From Henckelia pumila (lineage: Eukaryota > Streptophyta > Magnoliopsida > Lamiales > Gesneriaceae): a DNA stretch of 64,000 bases. Below the pieces are notes generated by a model. The model made no database searches. It had not been told where the DNA came from and was given only the letters and a program-made list of their open reading frames with translations. Location of the stretch: positions 140,136,062-140,200,061 of the forward strand of contig NC_133123.1 of assembly GCF_033568475.1 (NCBI RefSeq). Reading direction: 5' to 3'. The position numbers and the translations under genes are program-made. The stretch's first letter is position 1. Each line of letters opens with the position of its first letter. Below are positions 13,101-25,457 of the stretch, piece by piece.

Positions 13101-14762
13101 AGCCAATGAATCAGAATTGCACTTACAGATGTATACTGAGCCAGAGTGGTGAGTTCTTGCATAGTCATTTCCACCTCTTCTCTTGGTTGTTTATGAATGT
13201 CGGGATCTGAATCCAACCTAAAAAGTTGAGAAGTGTTATCTTTCAACTTCAGACAGAGATCATTTTCCAAGAATACAAAGTAAAGTTCATTTACTTCGAA
13301 AAAAATCTGTCCAGGTTGTGCCACTGGGGATCTTTACTCAGATTTCCAAACCTGATTACTTCACGAGAAAAGACATCAAATTCCTCCCTGCATGCTTAAA
13401 AACAATAAGTCAATTAAAGAAACAACAAAAAAAAAATCTCTTCCATGGAGCAATAATTAAGCAGGAAATGCAGCAGGAAAAGGATAGGAAAGACGGGAGG
13501 TTTTCACAAGAACATGCTATACTTGACGAACAGTGAAGTACCTTTTGTCAGCAGCGGCAATTCTGAGGAGTTTATTCATGTCAGTGGAAACCAGCTTTTG
13601 CACCCCTTCTGAATGCAATATTTCCTTTTTTAGACACTGAATATTTTCTTCAGACAGTGACAGCAGCAAGTTTGAACCTTTGGCTATGGTGTTTGCAACT
13701 TCAAAAGCAAGTATAGATATTTTATTTCCCCGAGATGTCACGCCTGTAGTAAAACCACCGGAGTTCAAATTTGTCATGCTGCTGCCTAGAGTGTCTAGAA
13801 CTTCCACTGCCTTCTCTAGGCCAACTATGCCAGCCTTTCCAAGAAATGAGGGATGCTGTCATACAAAACAGTTTGTATTATTCTGATTCTCTCAACCAGA
13901 AAATGAAACAATATTCATATGTGCGACACTTAACATTCCACCAAAACAGAGCGTTCGCAATAACGGATGTTGATCAGGATTAATATGCAGCCATTCCTGA
14001 GCCCGATGCTCATTGAACTGCTAAAATGCTGGTTGTGCAATAAAAACACAAAATAGAAAGTACTGACACCTCTACTTCCAATCATTTGTACCTAATTTTG
14101 TCAACACATTACCATTCTGCAAGTGGAGCAAAGAGAATCAAGCAAAATTTTCTTGTAAAATTCTGGCCATCGTACGCATTTGATCCGAAAGCAATTTGTG
14201 CAACCATAATACACATTTAAGTACAACTTTCACTTCAGGCCCTTCAAAACAACTATAATTCGATCACCTACTCCAATTTGACTCATGCTGCAGCTAATTC
14301 ATTCTATCCCACAATTCTCAACGCATCCAGCAAATATCCTCGACTTTCAGTTTCCATTTCTTTTATACCCGATCTAACATCTCTATCACTCAATTCTGCT
14401 CTACATTCCAATAAACTACCGCCAATAATTAAAAGCACACACACGTTTACCATAAAATTGAGTGTTAACGTGTTTTATATTCTCATGATAGATACCTTGT
14501 TTAATGGTGTTCTGGCTGGGGTAGATGGCTTCAATTCGCAGGAAATAGACAAGTGTAGCTCACCGGATTCGTACAAATCTCTGGGCGCCTTCTCGCAAAC
14601 ATCAATCTCATCAGGATAAGCATAAGAATCATCACAATTCTTTTGCTTCCCAATACTTCCAATTGATTTCAACCTCCCTGAAAACCCTGAAATCTTCTCG
14701 TGCTCAACCTCTCTCGATTTCCGACTTCTCTTAACAGTTCCTCCAGAACAAACCGCTCCCAT
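10120..14762 (-). CDS. PSI1: PSK SIMULATOR 1-like protein (DUF3475 + DUF668)
   Basis: Twelve coding exons give 616 aa: 14762-14496, 13855-13542, 13387-13295, 13217-13127, 12854-12761, 12619-12522, 12275-12206, 11680-11577, 11479-11363, 10947-10871, 10722-10678 and 10600-10120. The frame closes exactly. The N-terminal half holds the DUF3475 signature ([20 protein letters not shown], then [11 protein letters not shown]), and the C-terminal half holds DUF668 ([16 protein letters not shown], later [12 protein letters not shown]). PSI1 proteins promote cell expansion and growth in phytosulfokine signalling in Arabidopsis. The start MGAVCSGG was chosen over an upstream in-frame Met because glycine 2 with Ser/Cys behind it fits N-myristoylation, a known trait of this family. 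A 5' UTR intron is likely (donor near 15018, acceptor about 14781). Family call is firm; ortholog number is not. Confidence 0.92.
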
Positions 14763-15047
14763 TGTGAATACAAATCCACAGCTATTCACATAAACTTCAA
14801 AATCAAAACAAGCAACCAAGAAAAAAACCCAGAAAATCATTAGTTCTCACTTCCAATTAATCAACGATAGCAATGAAAACCAAAAAAAAAAAAAAAAAAA
14901 ACCCCATCAAGCAGCAGCTACGCCCAATCACAATTTCGCTCACTTTAACTGAAAATCTATAAAAAGACACATAAAAACTTCAAATCTGTAGAAAATACTT
15001 CAAATCAATTATCACACCTGTTGGAAGAAGATCTAGGAACGTGGGAA

Positions 15048-17700
15048 AACGGGATTAGAGTGTTTAATCGGCAATATGAAACGAATACCGCGTAAAATAA
15101 GAGCATCAAATTGGTGAGACACTCGGGTAGGAACAGATTTGATGGAATTAATAAAGGGGTAAGAATTCCCAGGAAAATTAACACGAAACACGGTGTTTGC
15201 AGTAGTAAATTCTTGACTTTTTGATCGATTTTTCTTCAATTTTCTTTTTTAATCTATTAATTAATTAATTATAATGATAAATAAATAAAATAAGTAAATA
15301 GTGAAGAAATTTCTCAAAGTCTGAAAGGTCGGGGTTCGATTTTGGAGAAGTTATGGAGTCAGTCCCGCCGGTGTCAACGCAACCAATTGACTATTCTGCC
15401 CTTCCTGTTTTAATTGTCTTAATTGATAATAAATTTTGCCCGTAATATTATCTATTAATTAATATCATTGTGATTTTCTTTTCTTTTTTTGAGAATCAAT
15501 ATCATTGTGATTTTAGGTTGACCACTTAGTATTTTTTAAATAAATCATAATCATAAAAATGTTATATTTATTATTTACTATATTATTATGTGAACTGATT
15601 TGGTAAAAAACATGTTATATTTATTATGTATTATATTATCATGTTAACTGATTTGGTAAAAAAAAAAAAAAAAACTATTGTTGAATTTCAAAACAAATCA
15701 TAGTCATAAAAAGTTGTTATTATAAAGTTTTTCTATATCTTATTTTATAATACATATAATATCATATAGAATAGCCATCGATCGTCGACAAATAATTTTT
15801 TTTTTTAAAAAAACAAGAGTTCCTAATCCTAATACCAAATGTAGATAGTAATTCATCTTAAATCTAATAGTTTCTAGCTTCGTCTTTCATCGAACCTAGA
15901 TACCAAAGCTCACAAGCTTTAGCTCCCAAAACACTTCCCATAGAATTTCGAATTATTGCTCCCACACTAAGCCGGTTCGTAGTCCCATGAAAGCCAGCGT
16001 ACAGATGTAATCTAATCTAGTCAAACTTGTATCGACTGATTCAACACCGGTCTATTTTAACCTATGTCTATTTGACCCATGATTCATCTGACCCATTTCA
16101 CCCCAAACAACCCAATATATCATAGCAAACAACTCAAATTCCTCCTTTTGCAAATTCTTTGATAACATCAATACACAATCCATGAAAGGATATCGACCGA
16201 AGCATACGAATACGAACACAAATATCGAAAGATTTTCCATACATTTTTAACCACATGACAGAAAAACAAGCAAGGACTGGTTAATGTGTCATAATAAAAT
16301 TTACGGAGTTGACATATTTCATAACTTGGCACATGGTTCTTCTTCTTCATTAGATTTCCAACGGTAGAGACGTACTTCAGATAGGCTCTCTTATTTATTT
16401 ATTTAAAATATTTTTTTTTAAAAAAAAGATGACAAATATTGTTGCTATCAAATGTGTATGTCATTGTACTTATATATACATAAATTACATGCGATGGTCG
16501 CTAGCCTCGATCGAGAGATATGTAACTATTTTTAGATAACGTGGTAAAAATTATTAAATACATATAAATATATTTCGAATTTCTTTGTTTATGAATCGGA
16601 GTAGAAAATAGATATGAAGCATGCCAGATGACAAGTCATTAAACTAAGGTAATCTCAAACAAGGACAAAAAGACAACATGGTCTAAATCTTTTTTAAATA
16701 TATTTGTGTGTATAAATATATATAATATGGATAGGCCTGATAAGGCATCCTAAGATGGGCCCACTTGCAAAAGAGACTTTGAATTGATACGGTCAAAAAG
16801 GAACCTTGGTGCTAGTGACCAAAAAATATGGAATAAATCCATATGGTGCATTACTTCCTAGTATTTTTTATTGCTATTGTATTTTCAACAAATTTGAAAA
16901 CAAACCATATGTTATTTATAGTGTAAAATGAGACATCAGCGAGACAACATGTTCGGACATAAAACTTTAATATAGGGATTTTTTCTTTTGAAACAACGTG
17001 GTTAGAAATAATAATTATTCATACTTGTAAAAACGAATGTTTTACTTTTATACACAGATTTATTTATTTTTTATTTTAATAGTTTCAAACATCTTTTGTT
17101 GATCTTAAAGCTCCTATTTTGTATTCTCACATTATACAAATTATACAAATAGAGTGATTAGATTCATATTACTAATCTTTACAATTATGGAATTTCTCCT
17201 AAAACAGAGCTAACCTCTCTAATCTAATAAAAACATGAAAAGTACGTAGGCAATTTTAATTACACAAAAAACTGTTATGAAATCGTCTAATGGATTAATT
17301 TTATGAAACAAATTTTTTATTCAAAAATTAATAATAAATATGATCATATTAATTTTAATACAAATAAAAAAATATCATTTTTTTCCTACCCGAAAAAAGC
17401 ATAAATGGATAGCTTTTGTTGGGTTAGACCCAAATAAAGTCCAACCAATCAATAGAGCCGGCTCGTCTGTCTAAACAAATGATATTCCCACTTGCGGGGC
17501 ATGGGACCCGCCGACCCGCATCCGGCGTTCCTTTGTCTCATCCATCAACAAAAGAAATCCTCTCCATTGCGATCCCCTGCAGTTCCACTCGATACCCATC
17601 ACTCTCATAACGACTCTTTTAAGTAGGGGAGGGGGGGGGGGAAGAGAGAATCACGGGCCTCTTCAAATAAATATCTTCCAGTTCCCTCTTATTGGTATCG
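15048..17700. other. AT-rich spacer with a small tandem duplication
   Basis: No gene recognised. A unit of about 56 bp (ATGTTATATTTATTAT... to GAACTGATTTGGTAAAAAA) occurs twice in tandem at about 15558-15670. The right end is the beta-tubulin promoter, with a G-run at 17627-17641 just upstream of the probable 5' UTR. Confidence 0.5.
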
Positions 17701-17775
17701 CAACTCCTCCTCCCCCATTCGCTTCCTCCCCATCTCATTCGATAACCACCCACATTTTTCACCCCCGCCCTGAAG

Positions 17776-19927
17776 ATGAGAGAAATCCTGCACATTCAGG
17801 GAGGCCAATGCGGGAACCAGATCGGTTCCAAGTTCTGGGAGGTTATCTGCGATGAGCACGGCGTGGATCAGACGGGAAAATCCAAGGGAGAAGCCTCCGC
17901 CGACATTCAGTTGGATAGGATCAATGTCTATTTCAACGAGGCGTCCGGTGGGAGGTACGTGCCTCGCGCGGTCTTGATGGATCTGGAGCCTGGGACCATG
18001 GATTCTATCAGATCCAGTCGCTTCGGCCAGATCTTTCGCCCCGACAATTTCGTTTTTGGCCAGTCCGGCGCTGGGAACAATTGGGCCAAGGGACACTACA
18101 CAGAGGGCGCGGAGCTGATAGATTCCGTGCTCGATGTTGTCAGGAAAGAGGCAGAGAATTGTGATTGCTTGCAAGGTTTGAATCCTCTTCGCTCCTTCAT
18201 TTTTATTTATTATTATGCAATATTTTGTAAATGTGGTGGATATTGTACTCTTGAGAATGCTGAATGATACGTCTTGATTTTGTTCATGGTTTGGTGGTTT
18301 TCTGATGTTGTGTGTTTGGGATTTAGATTTAGATTTATCATCGACTGATTCGAGCTTTTTGTTAGCATTGCTTGCGTGAAGATCTTGTTATTGACGCTTG
18401 GAGGAATATCATTTAGGTTTGAAATTATTATAATGCTTTTACCGTGTCCATGTATTGGTGATTTTCAGATCTACGTTCCACTTTGAGGACTCACTGACTC
18501 AGAATGATGGGATCTATTATCATGGAAACCAGTGCTCGATTCTTATACATCTGTCATTTTTAATGTGATAATTGATTAGTTCGGATTTATCATATCAAGT
18601 TTGCAGGGTGGCTGTTGATCCTTGTAAAACTACGAATTGTTTTGGTAACGGAGACTTTAATAAAATGTTTGTATGAAAAGAGGTCGTCAAGGTAGTTGAA
18701 ATCCTAGTTGCTCGATTCTGATTCTCGTTTTGAAATTTGGTCTGGAAGTTTATGTTAAAAGACATTATACACAGTTGACAAGTCATGCAAATGGCTCTGC
18801 CTTTGTTCTTAATGGGACATGATGTATCTGAATCATGTATTTGCTAATATACATTATTTACTTTTCTCCTTGGCCAGGATTTCAGGTGTGCCATTCACTT
18901 GGTGGCGGCACAGGTTCTGGCATGGGTACCCTCTTGATTTCAAAGATCAGGGAGGAATATCCGGATAGAATGATGCTCACCTTCTCTGTTTTCCCATCAC
19001 CAAAGGTTTCTGACACTGTCGTGGAACCCTATAATGCTACCCTTTCGGTGCACCAATTGGTGGAGAACGCTGATGAGTGCATGGTACTTGACAACGAAGC
19101 GCTCTACGACATCTGTTTCCGGACTTTGAAGCTCAGCACTCCAAGCTGTAAGCAACTTTTCATTTACTTCGACAATGCATAGAGGCTTGAATCTTTTGTG
19201 CCAGACTGTAAGCTAATACCTTGTCGTTCTTGATCATATATTGGCAGTTGGCGACTTGAACCATTTGATCTCCGCAACTATGAGTGGGGTTACCTGTTGT
19301 TTGCGATTCCCAGGTCAGCTGAATTCTGACCTCAGAAAACTGGCAGTGAACCTGATTCCTTTCCCTCGTCTTCATTTCTTTATGGTGGGATTCGCGCCAC
19401 TCACCTCTCGTGGGTCGCAGCAATACATCTCTTTGACTGTACCAGAACTGACTCAACAAATGTGGGATTCAAAGAACATGATGTGTGCTGCTGATCCTCG
19501 CCATGGACGCTACCTGACAGCCTCTGCCATGTTCCGAGGTAAAATGAGCACAAAAGAGGTGGATGAACAGATGCTCAATGTCCAGAACAAAAACTCCTCG
19601 TACTTTGTCGAGTGGATCCCAAACAATGTGAAGTCGAGCGTGTGTGACGTTCCACCTACGGGTCTTAAGATGGCATCAACATTCATTGGAAATTCAACTT
19701 CGATTCAAGAAATGTTCAGGAGAGTGAGCGAACAATTTACAGCTATGTTCCGCCGCAAGGCCTTCTTGCATTGGTACACCGGGGAAGGCATGGATGAAAT
19801 GGAGTTCACCGAAGCTGAAAGCAATATGAATGATCTGGTAGCAGAGTACCAGCAGTATCAAGACGCCACAGCTGAGGACGTCGAAGAAACTGATGATGAG
19901 GCCGCTGCAGACCATTATGATGGCTGA
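17776..19927 (+). CDS. TUB: Beta-tubulin
   Basis: Three exons, 17776-18175, 18878-19147 and 19248-19927, give 449 aa, the normal size for plant beta-tubulin. The subunit pairs with alpha-tubulin to build microtubules and binds the exchangeable GTP. Seen directly: the MREI start (the tetrapeptide used in co-translational tubulin mRNA autoregulation in animals), the GQCGNQIG nucleotide-loop start, the tubulin signature [24 protein letters not shown], and the acidic C-terminal tail [17 protein letters not shown]. Two introns at these places are usual for plant TUB genes. No lesions were seen. Which TUB isotype it is cannot be told. Confidence 0.98.
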
Positions 19928-20393
19928 AAAAGTCTAGTAACGTGGAATCTTTAAACAACTATTTTGTTGTTTTCTCTGCTATCAATTCATGTAATTTTCT
20001 TTTCATGTTTTATTTTTTTTGTTGCCTACCTTCCGGAATACTGGTTTTCCCTGTAATGTCTGATGTTGTGCAACTGTTTTCTTATTGATGTTTGTTATTA
20101 TTTCTGTGAATTCACATGTTTTGGCTCTTGCCGAGCCTAGTTTTGGGTAAAAGTATTAATTTTACTAATCCTGAATTTTACCGATTTAAACTTAATTACG
20201 GATCCTGTAAGATATTAATGTGTTATCAACATGCCTATTCTTCCATCAATTGAAGCTCGCTAAGCTAGCAAAATAAGATCCTAGAGCAGTAGTACCAACA
20301 TAAATTGACCCACCTTATCTTTGAAGGGGCCAAAAAATGACCCACCAAACTTACTGTTACAAGTTGAATGCAATTAACAAAATAGAGTTGTTT
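19928..20393. other. Convergent 3' region
   Basis: 3' UTR of beta-tubulin (T-rich, polyadenylation signals likely near 20000-20100) running into the 3' side of the opposing gene. No further gene. Confidence 0.5.
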
Positions 20394-21774
20394 TCAAGAT
20401 CTGATTCGTGGTAATTTTATACCACAAGCACTCCTCATAGACTTGATCTTGATTATTCCTCTCCTCATCCTCCTAGCCTCAGCAAATCTGACCCGTTTAT
20501 CAGCAAGTGCTATGTCCACATCCAAAGGCTGAGATGCATCCACACCAAATGCCTCTTCAGCAGACAGGTTCAGATCTGGAATTATAGCTGGGCCCACTCG
20601 GTTGACCGGCTCAAGCCCATTATAGAATGAACCGATTTTGGGGGCTGTAATTGGCCCAAAAGAATGCTTAAATTTCGGAGCCGTCGGATCCGCGATGAAC
20701 GGCTGTCGATGAGTCAACATCGTCATTCGATAATGTTGGGTTGGTTCCACTACAAGATTTGTAAACCCGATTGTTTCCATTTGAGAGTCTTCCTTATTTG
20801 GGCAAGTCTTAAGAATCTGTAAGAAGATTTAAATGGTAACCAAATAAAGCAGGATTAATCTGTTACCTTTACTGTGGATAAAATCAAATGACCATATCAA
20901 AGGCTGAAATTTTCATACCTGAAGCTTCATTGCTTTTAATTCCGAATTGTAATTCCTCAACTCATTGTAATAACTCCTCACTTTTCCTAACTCCTGTTTC
21001 AGTGGCAAAAGACCATAAAACAAAATAGAAATTAGAAAAAAATGTATATAGAAAAGAAACTAATGTGTAAAGGATTCAAAAAAAAAAAAGCTACGATTTT
21101 TTTTCATAGCAACCAGAGTTTTACTACTCACCCCTCTGAGTAAATCCCCACATTCCATCAACCCTTCAATCATATTATTATACTTCTCTCTCGACTGCAA
21201 ATTAACCAATGGTCAAACTTGTCAATTACTGAGCCCAAAAACGCTATATCTAAGAAAATAACAGGATAATTTTCAGCAGATAAAAAAAGAGCCAATAAAC
21301 AGGGAATATAAAAAATTGAAAGAGCAAACAAACTCAAAGAAAAGAAAAAAAACAGAGAGAGAAAATAAAGGAAAAAAGGAAAACACTTACCCTTTTCTTG
21401 GAACTTTTCTTCGAAGAATGCTTGGACTTTTCATCAGAATCACTCGGCAAGAAAGATAGAGGCGTCGTGGGACTGGAGGTCTTGGCGGCGGCGCACTCCT
21501 CCGCTTTAACCGGAGGCGTACTCACCAGCTTCACCTCTCCGTCAACCGACGCTGGCCGTGAAGTGGGTTGTTCAGGAGAACATGATGAAGCCTCAGCTAA
21601 GCTAGATCTTATCTTCCTGCGACCCCATATGAAATTTTTGCCCAATTCGGATACCATGAACAGATTTTGGAGTTCGAGCAGAATCTGAGAGACAGAGAAT
21701 TCATCTTCTGTCGCAGAAGCAACCAGAGAGCTGCGTTGTTTACAGCTTGATGTTGGTGTGCCGCAATCTTTCAT
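20394..21774 (-). CDS. Uncharacterised plant protein with coiled-coil segment and DLNL (EAR-like) motif
   Basis: Four exons, 21774-21391, 21194-21132, 20993-20919 and 20816-20394, give 314 aa in a closed frame. I do not recognise a named family. The N-terminal third is Ser/Thr/Pro rich, with a short hydrophobic stretch around LQNLFMVSELGKNFIW, and ends in a basic KHSSKKSSKKR segment that could serve as a nuclear signal. The two small middle exons (SREKYNNMIEGLMECGDLL and ELGKVRSYYNELRNYNSELK) form a likely coiled coil. The last exon carries PDLNLS, an EAR-type (DLNxx/LxLxL) repression motif, then a basic tail. A nuclear regulator or cofactor is a guess only. Splice sites all fit GT-AG. Confidence 0.75.
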
Positions 21775-22450
21775 CTTCTTTTTTGCTTCTTCTTCTGTTG
21801 TTCAAATCTGATTCAGCGAAATTATATTACTTGATTAACTTGGCGATAAGGAGAATGGCGATGGGGAATTTAGAGAGAGAGAGAAGGAAAGGAAACAAAG
21901 CAAACTTTGGAGTGGAGGGGTTCCTAATCAAGGCAACAAGGGAGTTGGCTTGTGCCACGTGTCTAGTAATTAGAGATTGAGGGGCGCCTAGGGTTGCATG
22001 TCCTTTTTTTATTTATTTATTTGTTGATTAATTTCTTATATTTAAAACTCTTTTCTATTATAAATTTATATTTCTTCTAATTGATTTTAAATATGACACA
22101 TTACATTTTATACAGGTGTGAAAGAAAGATAAAAATGAATTTGGACAACTTACTTACTTCATATTTTCTAGATAGATTATTAAATTTGAATAATTATCAT
22201 CGAAAGTCTTCGTCGTAAGTTTTCAGAGAGAATTACGTACATTTTTCTGTTGTTATTTATATTCTCTCACTTTTGATTATATATGTTAACAGTAGATTTG
22301 TATTTTTAATCATATAATTTGCATGTTTTTTTTTACTATTTTTGATCTTGTTATGATAATTTTCAATTTTAGTCATGTAACTTATAATCTTATATTTTCA
22401 TTTTTTGATTGTTTAACTTGTATTTGTTTTTATTTTTGGTCTTATTAAGT
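21775..22450. other. Spacer, upstream of the 314-aa gene
   Basis: Contains the probable 5' UTR and promoter of the minus-strand gene (GA-rich stretch near 21870-21900), then AT-rich spacer. No gene. Confidence 0.45.
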
Positions 22451-22650
22451 GCAAATTGCTCAAAAATCCCCAATGCAAATATGCTTTGCTCTATACTTCC
22501 TAGCCACTTTTTTGTACCACGTTTTTTGTTAATTTGTACCACATTTTGTATGGTTTTGTACCACATATTGTATTGTTTTGTACCACATTTTATGACTAGG
22601 AACCCCAAAGCAAAACATGTTTGCATTTGGGGATTTTTAAGCAAATTGCC
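22451..22650. mobile_element. Short TIR element (MITE), possibly Mutator-like
   Basis: A 200-bp element with inverted repeats of about 34 bp: GCAAATTGCTCAAAAATCCC on the left and GCAATTTGCTTAAAAATCCC on the right after reverse-complementing, continuing into ATGCAAA/TGCAAAC. The interior has four tandem copies of a roughly 25-bp unit around TTTTGTACCACA. TTATTAA occurs close to both ends and may be the target duplication. Long TIRs and a roughly 8-9-bp duplication would suit a Mutator-type MITE. Confidence 0.65.
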
Positions 22651-23687
22651 CTATTATTAATTTATGACCCCCAAACACAAGATTTTGATTTACAAAATAT
22701 CAAAATGAAAATAACATACAACTTAAAAGGATAAAAAATGAAAATATTATATTAGTAACATGATTACGAATGAAAATTCATCGTATCAGGACCAAATGAA
22801 AAATAAATTCAAGTTACAAGATCGAAAATACAAATTTATCATTGTCCATTAACATGACCAAATGAAAAAAATGTAAATAACATGATTAAAAATGTTCACC
22901 CTTAATGTTTAAGCAAAATTTCCGATAGCTCGCGAATAGCTATAGGTTCGAACATTTTTTAAGTTGAACTCAAGCAACAAAATTTAAAGTTTTTGAGTAA
23001 CGAGTTTGAAATTGAATGTACTTATTAAATATTCAGTTCGATTCGGTTCTTTTATACCCCTGAACAAAAATGAGTTAAATTTCACTCATGAGAAGAAAAT
23101 ATAACTTATAATAATAAATGACCAAAATAAAAATAAGGTTAATATTTATCCTTCATGTATTCATTATGCTATTTCGTTAAACATATTTAGAAACTAGAAT
23201 TCAGTCAAATGAATTTGAAAGATTGTTTATACTAGTAATCTAGAAATAAAGCTACTGTAATCCAAAGATGAAAAACGCACAATGATGCTGAAATTTGAGA
23301 ATATTTGCAAATAGTTTCTGAAAATATTGTTCGAACCCTCTCGTTTTTTCCCTTTCTTTTATTCAAACTTCGATCGTGGTTGGTCACTTGGTTGTTAGCA
23401 GGTGGGCTCAAATGGTAAGTTTCAATTCTCTTGTGGACTGGGCTTCAATTTTAATATTTTGGACCACCAATTAGGTACGGTGTGAGTATGCTGTAGTTTA
23501 GTATGTCTCATGTGGATGTATTTTGGACCATGTTTTTTTTTTAGAAAACATTTTGGACCATGTTTTTAAATGATACTTAACGTGTTTTTTTATATATATT
23601 TAAGATAATAACATTTAAAGAAAACAAATTCTTTAATGAATAACATGTTATTTTTATTACATACGATGTAAAAATAAATAGAAGTGA
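22651..23687. other. AT-rich spacer
   Basis: No gene, tRNA or clear repeat recognised. Short AT-rich open frames have no recognisable content. Confidence 0.45.
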
Positions 23688-24173
23688 TTCAAAAGTAGGG
23701 GTGGAAAAAAAAATTCGCTTACCGAGGTTGCCGTACCGAAAAAATATCAAATTTACCGAATTTTCGATATACCATTTTTTTTGGATACGGTACGGTAATG
23801 ATACCAAATTTTTCGATACGGTAACGGTATGAAATTTAAAAATTTTGATATATACGGGTATATTGATATACCAAAATTTTATATAAAAATTTAAAAATAT
23901 ATAATATTTTTAAACAATAAATTTATAAATTATAAAATATATAAGGATTTTTTTGGGTATAAAATGGTATATACCGATACCGTACCGAAATCTCTGTATA
24001 TCTTAAAATTTCGGTATAATCGGTATGCTAGTTATATGTATGGAAATTTTTGGTATATCAAAATGTTCGGTACGATATCGATATAAAAAAATTGTATATC
24101 ATAATTTTCGGTATGATATACAAGACGATATATATTTTTCGATACGATACAGTATACCACCCATATTCAAAAG
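23688..24173. mobile_element. hAT-type MITE with 8-bp target duplication
   Basis: Element at 23696-24165 (470 bp) flanked by the perfect 8-bp direct repeat TTCAAAAG (23688-23695 and 24166-24173). Ends are TAGGGGTGG on the left and, reverse-complemented, TATGGGTGG on the right, matching short hAT tips. The interior is a dense mixture of GATACGGTA / TACCGTATC-like words, strongly self-complementary, with no coding capacity. It is a non-autonomous hAT element. Confidence 0.85.
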
Positions 24174-25457
24174 GACATGAAAAGGAATTGTGCATGTCTT
24201 AATTATGTTTTTGTGTATGTGTGTATTTTTTAAATGTCAAGTGACACAAGGGTAATTTATATTATGATATGTGTGCATCATTACAATATTTTGGAATTCG
24301 GGTTCATGTAAATGAGCTACTTTACGGAAGCAGTCAAGTCCAATCGAGGTATCATGCGAGTGTTTCTATGATATCTTTTATGTAGTTTTCGAAAGGTAAC
24401 ATCGAACAAGTTTATTATAACATTATATTTTGTTTGAAATTGAAAATGAAATAAAAATAAAAATATAGTAAAACTGAATTGAACCAAACCGACAAATAAA
24501 TACGATACATTTTTATAAACGATCAACGCAACCTACAAAACACCTTAGATTATGCTGCAATTAGACTCCCATAGGTACAGCTAGCCCTTGGATCAGTGTG
24601 AGCCCCACGTAGGACTCAATCCAAGGGCTGTACGATTACGAACACTGGTTCGAGTCCGTACGATCCTTTCCCCAAATTCTGTATACGCCCGCCAGTAAGA
24701 TCTGCCATCGAAGATATCGCTTGATGACGAAGCACGATCGTCACGCGCGCGTGTTTCTTACTCGCCAGCAGTAGGTGAAGCATTTCTCAAAATCCCCGCG
24801 AGAGTACAATTAACCGCACACACTCGCGGAAGGGACAGACATTATCCAATCTTATTTCGGAAAATTTAACGTAAAAGAGACAAGTCATCCGTGGATTTCC
24901 CGAAACACTGTTCGGAGCTCCCCATAAAACTAACCGGAGCATCCTGTTTACCGAAATTTATAACCGGGTTTAGCCGGTCACTCATGGATTCTCCATATTT
25001 ATGTGTATACATACAACATGGTCTTCTCTTCCTCAATAGACTCGACTACCATTACAGTCTCCTCTCTGTAGAAAAGTGAAAGCTTTTGCCGGCCATTTCA
25101 AGGTTTGCTATTCTTCATTTCTTTTTTTCCTTTTTGTTCAAGCTTTTGTCTTTGAACTATTTTCCGTTTAAGATTAAGATATTTTGTTGTTTGATTTTGA
25201 CTATTTTCTTGATTACCATGTTTGATTGTGTGCTCATGAGCTTTTGAATTTGGTGATGCTTTCAGTTAAAAAAAAAAAAAAAAAAAAAGGTTCATAGCTC
25301 AATTCGTCTTCCATAATTTCATGAGTTATGATCGAATCGATTTGGTAGACTTTGGTTGCCATTAATTTCGATGGTTTGAGAGTTGGGAGTTGACTTTGAG
25401 TTTATGACATTCTTGCTTAACATTTACATAAAAAGATATCCTCTGATGAATCGTAGG
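24174..25457. promoter_or_regulatory. Upstream region and leader of the invertase gene
   Basis: Contains a stem-loop at 24575-24633: GTACAG and GCCCTTGGAT pair with ATCCAAGGGC and CTGTAC, about 16 paired bases around a loop of about 25 bases. The leader before the invertase start carries an A-run (25267-25288) and may include a 5' UTR intron (donor near 25104, AAG|GTTTGC), which I cannot confirm. Confidence 0.45.

Noticed and set aside
14278-14619. 113-aa plus-strand open frame
   Set aside because: Overlaps intron 1 and exon 1 of the PSI1-like gene on the other strand; looks random.
17689-18174. 161-aa antisense open frame
   Set aside because: Shadow of beta-tubulin exon 1 on the opposite strand; no independent signature.
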